From: a virus
Reading direction: 5' to 3' (one strand)
Length of the DNA: 34,699 nucleotides
Virus record (IMG/VR): IMGVR_UViG_3300043434_000400
Span: 1-34,699 of that record
Under the pieces are notes generated by a model, which worked only from the letters and a program-made list of their open reading frames with translations, made no database searches and had not been told where the DNA came from. This document shows, one piece after another, positions 8,278-14,936 of this stretch. How positions within the stretch are numbered: position 1 is the stretch's first letter; each line of letters begins with the position of its first letter. Made by a program: the position numbers and the translations under genes.

Positions 8278-9531
8278 ATGGGTCAATTTAAACCAATGGT
8301 GAAAATGATGACGACTGAGCCTTCAGTTATTCTGAAGCTCAAAAAAGGTGGCAAAGTCGAGCACAAAATGGACGGTGGGTACATGCCCATGCAGTCAACT
8401 ATGCCTGCTCAAGCAATGCCATCTATGCCTGCTCGTGGTGGTTCCGCTCCTGCGGCTAGCCCCATGAAGCCCTCGATGGCGGCTCGCCGTCGCGCTATGA
8501 ACCCCAACCTTCTGATGAAGAAGGGTGGCAAGGCTGATATGCATGAGGACGCCGCTCAAGATCGCGCAATGATCAAGAAGGCGTTGGCAGGCAAGAAGTT
8601 TGCAACTGGTGGCGTAGTCAACGGTCAAGCTGGGTACAAGGATGGTGGCAAGGTTAATTCCAAAGGCATCATTCCTGAATCCATGTCAGCCAAGGGCGCT
8701 GAAGGCTTCAAAAACACCAAGATGCACACAGCAAAACCTGATCGCTCACCCGCCAAAACTGGTGGCGTGAAGTTGGGTAATGGCGGTGGTTACGCAATGG
8801 GTGGCACTATCAAAGGTGCTACTGATTGGGAAAACCGCCCAGCTAACACAGCGAAAGCTGGCAAGACTGGTGGAACAACTGGTGGCGTCCGTAAAGGCAA
8901 TGCTGGTGGCTACAAAGAAGGTGGTGCCACAAAAAAAGCCTACGCGACGGGGGGTACTGTTGATACAGGCAAGCCCGTCGCGATGCCCAAAAAGCCAGTA
9001 TCAAAGCCAATAGCAAACAGTTTGCAGTCTGGAACGTTTGCTAAAGGCGGTAAGGTCGAAAAAGAGGAGAAGCCAAACCTTCGTCTCTTGAAGACCCATA
9101 CTGGCCCTAAAGGTGATGTAGCTAAGGTTTACAAAGACAAAGATTGGGGTGAGCATCGTGTGAAGTTCTACAGTCCAGACGGCAAACACCGCTCTGACTC
9201 TGACTATCACACCGATGACTTGAGCGATGCTCATGACACCGCAAAGAGTCAATTGAACCGCTACAAAGCTGGTGGCAATGCTAAACGCTACAACGCTGGT
9301 GGTACTACCGTAGACGCATCGAAAGGTGCCTACGATAAGTCTATCGGCCCAAGCGAAGAGGAAATGGATATGGCGAAAGCCATCCGTAGCGTTCCTCGCA
9401 AACTGTATGAAGGCGCTAAGAGCATGTTGAACATCGGTTCATCTACTCCCAAGCCTGCTGGCAGTGTTACGAAGACTGAGAAATCAGTAACAGTGACACC
9501 AGCCAACAAAAAACGCGGCGGTCGTTGTTAA
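8278..9531 (+). CDS. Gly/Lys-rich basic repeat protein, unknown
   Basis: A 417-residue strongly basic, low-complexity protein. Its first 270 residues are built from short GG-centred units: KKGGKVE, FATGGVV, YKDGGKV, YAMGGTI, YKEGGAT, YATGGTV, FAKGGKV and later YNAGGTT. A single more compact region (about residues 270-330) contains NLRLLKTHTGPKGDVAKVYKDK and a His/Asp-rich stretch with SDSDYHTDDLSDAHDTA. The protein ends in KKRGGRC. No membrane segments. The high positive charge and position among head genes would fit a DNA-associated internal head protein, but this is speculation. The gene ends 5 nt before a strong intrinsic terminator, so it closes the head operon. Confidence 0.75.
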   Translation: MGQFKPMVKMMTTEPSVILKLKKGGKVEHKMDGGYMPMQSTMPAQAMPSMPARGGSAPAASPMKPSMAARRRAMNPNLLMKKGGKADMHEDAAQDRAMIKKALAGKKFATGGVVNGQAGYKDGGKVNSKGIIPESMSAKGAEGFKNTKMHTAKPDRSPAKTGGVKLGNGGGYAMGGTIKGATDWENRPANTAKAGKTGGTTGGVRKGNAGGYKEGGATKKAYATGGTVDTGKPVAMPKKPVSKPIANSLQSGTFAKGGKVEKEEKPNLRLLKTHTGPKGDVAKVYKDKDWGEHRVKFYSPDGKHRSDSDYHTDDLSDAHDTAKSQLNRYKAGGNAKRYNAGGTTVDASKGAYDKSIGPSEEEMDMAKAIRSVPRKLYEGAKSMLNIGSSTPKPAGSVTKTEKSVTVTPANKKRGGRC

Positions 9532-9536
9532 GTAAG

Positions 9537-9563
9537 GTGGGGGCTTCGGCTCCCACTTTTTAT
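9537..9563 (+). terminator. Intrinsic terminator closing the head gene block
   Basis: GTGGGGGC-TTCG-GCTCCCAC (9537-9556) makes an 8-bp stem with one G-U pair, closed by the extra-stable C(UUCG)G loop, followed by TTTTTAT (9557-9563). This has all parts of a Rho-independent terminator. The next gene's ribosome site begins immediately after, so downstream genes need read-through, antitermination or their own promoter. Confidence 0.88.
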
Positions 9564-9574
9564 CGGAGAATCGC

Positions 9575-9880
9575 ATGAGAGTGCAAACAGTTTCTAAGAC
9601 GGGTACTGGGTCATCCACTTCTGTGGTGATCAATACGAATGTTACGCCCGTAAACATTGGATTTGCGGCAGTAGTCACTGGCACTGTCAACTATTCCATT
9701 CAATTTAGTTATGACGATCCTGCTGTCGGTTTCACGACTTGGTTTGACGACACGTCAATCACAAGCAAGACTGGCAACGAAGACGGATCAATTCTTTTCC
9801 CAATCACAGGCATCAAGGTTCTGGTTAACTCTGGATCTGGTACTGTGGTTTTGAGCGTTGTGCAAGCTGGTATTGCGTAA
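9575..9880 (+). CDS. Small beta-rich virion protein (101 aa), unknown
   Basis: A 101-residue, Thr/Val/Ser-rich protein with alternating beta strands (STSVVINTNVTPVNIGFAAV, TVNYSIQFSYDDP, GIKVLVNSGSGTVVLSVVQA). No signal or membrane segment. CGGAGA (9564-9569) gives the ribosome site, placed right after the terminator U tract. The stop codon shares its last base with the next ATG (TAATG), so the two are translationally coupled. Small beta proteins of this type are common structural proteins in aquatic podoviruses; the exact role is unknown. Confidence 0.65.
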   Translation: MRVQTVSKTGTGSSTSVVINTNVTPVNIGFAAVVTGTVNYSIQFSYDDPAVGFTTWFDDTSITSKTGNEDGSILFPITGIKVLVNSGSGTVVLSVVQAGIA

Positions 9881-10659
9881 TGGCAACAACAATTTCTTCA
9901 ATTACAAGGCAAGGGGCGTTTGAGCCATTTGGTTTGCAAGTGGCTCGTGGTCAAATTCAAGGACACAATGATGTTATTGTTTTTGGTTACAACCCTGATC
10001 TTGACGACACAGAAGAGTCTATTTGGCCCAACGGCGGGACAGTTCCCCATCCGACGGTGGCATCAGTTTTAAAAATTAGCTCAACTAGCGCAAGCGACAC
10101 ATCTGCTGGTACTGGTGCTCAAACAGTGTACATTTCTGGCGTGGATGGCAGTTTTAATACTGTCAGCGAAACCGTCATCTTAAATGGTCAAACAGAAGTC
10201 AACACAGTTAATTTGTATCTTTACGTTAACGAGTTCTACACTGTTACGGTGGGGACAGGCGGAGCAAATGCTGGCAACATTAACGCTGGTACTGGAACTG
10301 TGACTGCGGGTGTACCAGCCGTTCTTTACGACATGATTTATGTTGGTTTCAATCAACGAACTACGGCACACTATTGTGTCCCTGCTGGTTACACTGGATA
10401 CATCATTAAGGGCGTGATTACCGCAGGGCAAGCCTCAGGGTCAACCTCTGTAACTTCTTTTTTAAAGCAACACGGTACAGACAACATTTTGCGTGTTGGC
10501 GCAGTCTCTGCGATCAATAACGGCTCAGTTGCGTATGATTTTGATCCACCTTACGTTATTCCAGAAAAAAACTGTGTTGGCGCATCCGCAACTGGTTCTG
10601 CAAACAATAATATTGTGAGTGCGTTTTTCAACATAATTTTAATTAAGACGGGCCCATAA
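9880..10659 (+). CDS. Beta-rich structural protein (259 aa)
   Basis: Starts in the TAATG overlap with the preceding gene. The N-terminus GAFEPFGLQVARGQIQGHNDV and the block LKISSTSASDTSAGTGAQTV-YISGVDG resemble a family of phage structural proteins seen in marine and freshwater phages. The remainder is a series of beta strands with Gly/Asn turns and the segment CVPAGYTGYIIKGVITAG. It is probably a virion surface or head protein; I cannot assign a specific role. No membrane segment. The next gene begins one base after its stop. Confidence 0.65.
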   Translation: MATTISSITRQGAFEPFGLQVARGQIQGHNDVIVFGYNPDLDDTEESIWPNGGTVPHPTVASVLKISSTSASDTSAGTGAQTVYISGVDGSFNTVSETVILNGQTEVNTVNLYLYVNEFYTVTVGTGGANAGNINAGTGTVTAGVPAVLYDMIYVGFNQRTTAHYCVPAGYTGYIIKGVITAGQASGSTSVTSFLKQHGTDNILRVGAVSAINNGSVAYDFDPPYVIPEKNCVGASATGSANNNIVSAFFNIILIKTGP

Positions 10660-10660
10660 C

Positions 10661-11188
10661 ATGCCAATCAAGTCACCAGCGCAACGCAGACTGATGCAAG
10701 CCGCCGCCCATACAAAGGGTGGCTTTGGTGGCGTACCTCAAAAAGTTGGTAAAGAGTTTGTGCAAGCAGACAAAGGAAAAGTCATGAAAAAAGCAAATGG
10801 TGGGTCTATGGATCCACGAGACTATGATAGCGACTGGGATTACAAACGCGCTACTGGTCAGTTGAAAGAGGAAGATGATGAGGCTGAAGATACTGGCCCT
10901 GTCATGAGTAAAGCGCAGAAAATCAAAAGCAATAACTTTGTGAAAAAAGTTACAGCCAATCGCAAGATGGCTGACGTTGCTACCGCTAAGGGCGACAAAG
11001 ACGAAGCCAAAAAACAGTGGGATCGTTTGAAGCGTCGTGGCGAGACAGTTCGTTTGAAGTCATGGACAGAAAGCGAATTGAAAAAAGGCCCAAGCAAAAA
11101 AGCTGAAAGCTATCGCAAAGAGTGGTCTGAAAAGATTGGTAAGGGCAAACCTGCCCCATTCAAATCTGGCGGCAGTACTTGCTGGTAA
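10661..11188 (+). CDS. Basic protein with SPAQRRLM N-terminal motif, CW end
   Basis: A 175-residue Lys-rich protein. The N-terminus MPIKSPAQRRLMQAAAH followed by GVPQKVGKEFVQADKGK resembles a short motif seen at the start of many phage and bacterial small basic proteins (S-x-AQ-x-R-x-M followed by a VxKEF-type helix, loosely like DUF3008). A charged helical middle contains KKQWDRLKRRGETVRLKSW. The C-terminus is SGGSTCW. Function unknown. It is the first of three consecutive basic proteins with Cys/Trp ends, separated by only 3 nt, and probably forms a unit with them. Confidence 0.7.
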   Translation: MPIKSPAQRRLMQAAAHTKGGFGGVPQKVGKEFVQADKGKVMKKANGGSMDPRDYDSDWDYKRATGQLKEEDDEAEDTGPVMSKAQKIKSNNFVKKVTANRKMADVATAKGDKDEAKKQWDRLKRRGETVRLKSWTESELKKGPSKKAESYRKEWSEKIGKGKPAPFKSGGSTCW

Positions 11189-11191
11189 ATC

Positions 11192-11653
11192 ATGAAAAAA
11201 GGTCTGTATGCAAACATTCATGCAAAACGTGAGCGCATTGCTGAAGGGTCTGGCGAAAAAATGCGTCGAGTTGGTAGCAAAGGTGCGCCAACGGCTGAAG
11301 CCTTCAAGCAATCCGCCAGAACAGCCAAAATGAGTGAAGGTGGTGAGACGGTTTATTTCAAAGGCCCACAACGTGCTGTGGACAAATTGAGATACCGCAC
11401 GTTTCAAAATTCATTGCATAGGATGCCACGCAAATATCAAACCGATATGCGTGAAATCAACAGGATGAATATTCCAAATGCACCAGAAGAGTATTGGGAC
11501 ACCCCAAGAAGTAAAGAAATCATGCAAGAAGAAAAGGATAGACGTCCTAAGGTTATAAAAAACCAGATCAAAATGGCATTAGGCACTCATGGCAAATCAA
11601 ATTTGCCTAAGAAGTCTGGTGGCAAGGTCAAAAAATCTAACTCTTGTTGGTGA
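11192..11653 (+). CDS. Basic protein with KGLYANIHAKRERI motif, CW end
   Basis: A 153-residue strongly basic protein. The first 45 residues (KGLYANIHAKRERI, then GSGEKMRRVGSKGAPTAEAF) are a short conserved motif that I recognise from aquatic phage genomes, where its function is unknown. The rest holds an SEGG segment (residues 48-51) and a central helical part (MPRKYQTDMREINRMNIPNA). The C-terminus is KKSNSCW, paralleling the neighbour that ends in STCW. No membrane segment. It could be a nucleic-acid-binding or internal head protein on the basis of charge only. Confidence 0.72.
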   Translation: MKKGLYANIHAKRERIAEGSGEKMRRVGSKGAPTAEAFKQSARTAKMSEGGETVYFKGPQRAVDKLRYRTFQNSLHRMPRKYQTDMREINRMNIPNAPEEYWDTPRSKEIMQEEKDRRPKVIKNQIKMALGTHGKSNLPKKSGGKVKKSNSCW

Positions 11654-11656
11654 ATC

Positions 11657-11905
11657 ATGGCAAAGAATCCTTCGTTAGCTGTTGGTCGTGGTGAGAAGCT
11701 CCCTGCGAAGCAAGGGGCTGGTCTGACTGCAAAAGGTCGTGCCAAGTACAACCGCGAGACAGGATCAAATTTAAAAGCTCCTCAGCCACAAGGTGGTGCG
11801 CGTAGAGACTCGTTTTGCGCGAGAATGGCACCAGTAGCTGAAAAGAGCGAAAAAGGCAGTAGAGCGCGAGCTTCTATGCAACGGTGGAATTGCCCCGGTT
11901 GGTAA
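11657..11905 (+). CDS. Small SFCARM/RWNC phage protein (82 aa)
   Basis: An 82-residue basic protein with the pattern GLTAKGRAKYNRETGSNLK, then GGARRDSFCARM, then RARASMQRWNC. The SFCARM and RWNC blocks are widespread in cyanophages and other aquatic phages as a small domain of unknown function (I recall it as DUF6321-like). The protein ends in NCPGW, so it again has Cys and Trp at the extreme end. The two conserved Cys (in SFCARM and RWNC) could form a disulphide or bind metal. It sits in the structural gene region; a minor virion protein is plausible. Confidence 0.78.
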   Translation: MAKNPSLAVGRGEKLPAKQGAGLTAKGRAKYNRETGSNLKAPQPQGGARRDSFCARMAPVAEKSEKGSRARASMQRWNCPGW

Positions 11906-11915
11906 GGAATAAAAC

Positions 11916-12989
11916 ATGGCATACAGCGGCACAGTCGGTCAAACAGTCGTCACGGTTCAAAACCTGATTGACAACGGAGCACGTCGGTGCGGTAAGCTTG
12001 CTGAAGAGTTGACGGTAGAGCAAGTCCTGAGCGCAAAACAGTCGTTGTTTTTCGTTCTGAGCAACCTGATCAACCAAGGCATCCAGTATTTCGCCATCAA
12101 GAAGCAGGTATACGGGCTTCAGCCGAATCAATACGAGTACTTGCTACCTGTGGGTGGTAACGACGTTTTAAACGCCTTGTATCGTTGGATGACGCAACCT
12201 ACGGGTACTTACACGTCCTCAGCAGGTGGTACAGCCGCTAATGTTGCTGATCAAAATGTTGCAACGTACTGCCAACAGACTTCTGCGAACGGAAACATTG
12301 TAGTCGACTACACATCGACAAACCCTCAGTACATCGGCTCCATTGGCATCATGCCGTATGTAGCTGGTGGTGGTAGCGCGACGTGGAATTATGCGTTCCA
12401 AGCTTCTACTGACAACGCTACGTGGACGACTTTGTACACTGGTACGAGCGTTACGGTGACTGACGGTCAGTGGATCTGGCAGGACATTGACCCCGGCGCA
12501 CAAACCCAGTACTACCGTATCGTCGCTTCTGGCGGTACGACTTTGGCTTTGCGTGAGTGGTATCTGGGTGTGAACTCCACCGAGATCACAATGGCGCGTC
12601 TCAATCGCGACGACTACACGAACCTACCAAACAAGAACTTCACTGCGAACCAGCCATTCCAGTTCTGGTTGAACCGCACAATTCCTCAGGCGACCATCAC
12701 TTTGTGGCCTACCCCACAGAGCGCGTTCTACCAAATGACGGTGTGGTACTCAGCGCAGATCCAAGACGTCGGTGCATTGAACGGTCAATTGGCGATCCCT
12801 GATCGTTGGATGTTGGCTATTCAGAGCATGCTAGCTCACCAGATGAGCTTGGAGCTACCTGCTGTTGACTTGGCGCGTATCCAGTACCTCGAAGGTCAAG
12901 CTGAGAAGTACTTCATCATGGCGGAGCAAGAAGAGCGCGACAAATCACCGATCTACTTCGCGCCGAATATCGGTGTCTACACGAGGTAA
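11916..12989 (+). CDS. Head-tail adaptor with inserted discoidin-like domain
   Basis: A 357-residue protein whose ends look like one protein split by an insertion. Residues 1-92 (helices TVQNLIDNGARRCGKLAEEL, SLFFVLSNLINQG, strand QYEYLLPVG) and 225-357 (FQFWLNRTIPQATITLWPTP, ending in a long helix of the LEGQAEKYFIMAEQEERDKS type) resemble gp4-like head-tail adaptors of podoviruses, which bind the portal from below. Residues about 100-218 have the pattern of an F5/8 type C (discoidin) carbohydrate-binding domain: ADQNVATYC, then IGSIGIMPY, FQASTDNATWTTLY, QYYRIVASGG, LALREWYLG. If correct, the neck of this phage displays a lectin-like module. The ribosome site is AAGGAA. A second adaptor-like gene lies at 19894. 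Confidence 0.75.
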   Translation: MAYSGTVGQTVVTVQNLIDNGARRCGKLAEELTVEQVLSAKQSLFFVLSNLINQGIQYFAIKKQVYGLQPNQYEYLLPVGGNDVLNALYRWMTQPTGTYTSSAGGTAANVADQNVATYCQQTSANGNIVVDYTSTNPQYIGSIGIMPYVAGGGSATWNYAFQASTDNATWTTLYTGTSVTVTDGQWIWQDIDPGAQTQYYRIVASGGTTLALREWYLGVNSTEITMARLNRDDYTNLPNKNFTANQPFQFWLNRTIPQATITLWPTPQSAFYQMTVWYSAQIQDVGALNGQLAIPDRWMLAIQSMLAHQMSLELPAVDLARIQYLEGQAEKYFIMAEQEERDKSPIYFAPNIGVYTR

Positions 12990-12992
12990 GTC

Positions 12993-13268
12993 ATGCCACG
13001 TTTTCTAAACACCGAAGGCAACGCAACGATAGCGATTTTTATTTGCGATCGGTGCAAGATGAAACGTCCGATCATTGAAGCGATGCCTGACCCGAATTTC
13101 CCCGGTCTCAAAGTCTGCCAACAAGGGTGCGCAGACGACAAGGATCCGTACCGTTTGCCTGCTCGTAAAACGGAGAGAATTACATTGCAATATCCACGTC
13201 CTGATGTATCATTGACTGATCTCAGTGGCGCTGAAATTCCGTATGGCGGATATGTCGATAAGCCCTGA
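12993..13268 (+). CDS. Small Cys-rich, probably zinc-binding protein
   Basis: A 91-residue protein with CDRC at 18-21 and CQQGC at 42-46. The four cysteines (C18, C21, C42, C46) fit a zinc ribbon or knuckle. The sequence FICDRCKMKRPIIEAMPDPN is a recognisable conserved block of small phage proteins found next to adaptor or fibre genes. The C-terminal half is proline-rich and lacks secondary structure. Function unknown; perhaps a minor neck protein or assembly factor. Three nt separate it from the adaptor gene. Confidence 0.72.
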   Translation: MPRFLNTEGNATIAIFICDRCKMKRPIIEAMPDPNFPGLKVCQQGCADDKDPYRLPARKTERITLQYPRPDVSLTDLSGAEIPYGGYVDKP

Positions 13269-13292
13269 TTAGGGGGTTGATAAAGGAACAAT

Positions 13293-14927
13293 ATGGCGGC
13301 TTCAGGCTTCACACCAATTCAGCTTTACTACAGTACGACGAACGGTGCGGCACCTTCGGCGGGTAATCTGGTGTTCGGCGAACTTGCTGTAAACACGTAC
13401 AACGGTAAGCTCTACTACAAGAATTCAAACACAGGTGCTGTCAGCATTTTGGCTGACGGTGCTACTGCTACGGGTAATTTGCCCGGTGGTGCTACGGGTT
13501 CTATCGTCTACCAAAGTGCAACAGGCGTCACAGCCTATTTGCCAATTGGTACTGCTGGTGCATTGCTCTACTCAAACGGTACGCTACCTGCGTACACCGC
13601 ATTGGGTTCTGCTGGTTCAATTCTGTATTCAAACGGTACTGCGCCAGCTTATGCATCGATCGGTGCGGCTGGTTCAATCGTTTACTCAAACGGTACAGCA
13701 CCTACATCACTTGCCATCGGTGCAACTGACTATGTGCTGACATCTACAGGTTCGGCACCTCAGTTTGTGAGTCAAGCTAGTTTGTCAGTGGGTAGCGCGG
13801 CTACAGCGACTTTTGCTACGACCGCAGGTGCCGCATCTACAGCGACTTCACCAACAACATCGACCAACTTGTCAGGTGGTGTAGCGAATCAAGTTGTTTA
13901 CCAGTCTGCTTCTGGGACAACTTCATTTGTTAGCGTTCCTTCAACTGGAGGTACGGTACTTGGGTGGACTGGTTCTGCGTTTGCTTGGGTGTCAGCGCCA
14001 GCCGCTACATCAACTGCAAACATTGCTGGTGGTGCTCAGTATCAGATCCCGTTCCAAAGCGGTGTTGGTGCAACAACGTTCAATTCCAATTTGACGTTTA
14101 ATTCCGCAACAAACACATTAAGCTCAACAAGTATTGTTGCAACAGGGCAAACTTCTGGAAACACTGTCGTCGCGACCATTAGTGTTAGCGCGGGGACAAC
14201 AGTTAACGCAGGAACATCGATTACTGCAGGCACGTCGATAACTGGTGCAAACGTTATTGCGAATACAGCAATCAACACAAGTCAGGCGCAAGGTGCTTTT
14301 AGCTATGGTACGTTAAACCATACAGACACAAACATTTTTTCTTCGTATCAAACTTCTGCAAATACTTACGCACAACAAATTATTCAGAATACAAATTCTG
14401 GATCTAGTGCTTCAGTAGACTACATCGTGTCAAACGATCAAGGAACGGCAACGTCGTTCTATGGTGACTTTGGTATGAACAGTTCCACATTCACTGGTAT
14501 TGGCCCATTCCAACTGCCAAATGCGGTTTACTTGTACTCTACTGACTCTGATCTTGTTATTGGTACAAAAACAGCGCATGAGTTGCGTTTGGTGACAAAC
14601 GATAATTCAGCAGATTCAATGACGATCAATGCTGTTGGTGCTGTGGCATTCAACGGTAACTATGGTGTTGCAAATCAAATCTTGACCAGTGGCGGTACGA
14701 CTGGAGCACCAACGTGGCAGACACCTTCGGCAATTGTGATTGGTACAGCGACTAACATTGCTGGCGGTGTTGCAGGTGCGATGCCTTATCAGACTGCACC
14801 AAACACGACAGGTTTTACAGCCGCAGGTACTGCAGGTCAATATCTGCAAAGCAACGGAACAAGCGCTCCAACATGGGTAACTCTTGCTGTTGCTGACAAT
14901 TCACTTCTTTGGTATTTCATGGGTTAA
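13293..14927 (+). CDS. Tail fibre protein with NGT-type repeats
   Basis: A 544-residue Ser/Thr/Ala/Gly-rich protein with a typical phage-fibre opening: IQLYYSTTNGAAPSAGNLVF, then GELAVNTYNGKLYYKN. Four tandem units of 19-20 residues follow (66-142; consensus GxAGSILYSNGTAPAYxxI), and the same hydrophobic-Y-x-NGT-x-P idea recurs twice later (near residues 194 and 490). Between them are long beta-structured stretches. No hydrolase motif seen. Fibres of this type bind the host surface. The gene is preceded by AAAGGAA and followed 9 nt later by the larger spike-like gene; together they form the receptor-binding module. Confidence 0.8.
   Translation: MAASGFTPIQLYYSTTNGAAPSAGNLVFGELAVNTYNGKLYYKNSNTGAVSILADGATATGNLPGGATGSIVYQSATGVTAYLPIGTAGALLYSNGTLPAYTALGSAGSILYSNGTAPAYASIGAAGSIVYSNGTAPTSLAIGATDYVLTSTGSAPQFVSQASLSVGSAATATFATTAGAASTATSPTTSTNLSGGVANQVVYQSASGTTSFVSVPSTGGTVLGWTGSAFAWVSAPAATSTANIAGGAQYQIPFQSGVGATTFNSNLTFNSATNTLSSTSIVATGQTSGNTVVATISVSAGTTVNAGTSITAGTSITGANVIANTAINTSQAQGAFSYGTLNHTDTNIFSSYQTSANTYAQQIIQNTNSGSSASVDYIVSNDQGTATSFYGDFGMNSSTFTGIGPFQLPNAVYLYSTDSDLVIGTKTAHELRLVTNDNSADSMTINAVGAVAFNGNYGVANQILTSGGTTGAPTWQTPSAIVIGTATNIAGGVAGAMPYQTAPNTTGFTAAGTAGQYLQSNGTSAPTWVTLAVADNSLLWYFMG
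13488..13718 (+). repeat. Four tandem ~57-nt units in fibre gene
   Basis: In-frame units at 13488-13547, 13548-13604, 13605-13661 and 13662-13718 encode 20, 19, 19 and 19 residues. Units 2-4 share a conserved L/V-Y-S-N-G-T core and TACTCAAACGGTAC-like DNA; unit 1 is degenerate. They look like an expanding shaft repeat, a place where fibre length can change by recombination. Confidence 0.85.
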
Positions 14928-14936
14928 GGATAAATC

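Noticed and set aside
13488-13718. Regular tandem repeats considered as a CRISPR-like array
   Set aside because: The units are in frame, contiguous without unique spacers, and encode a fibre shaft repeat.
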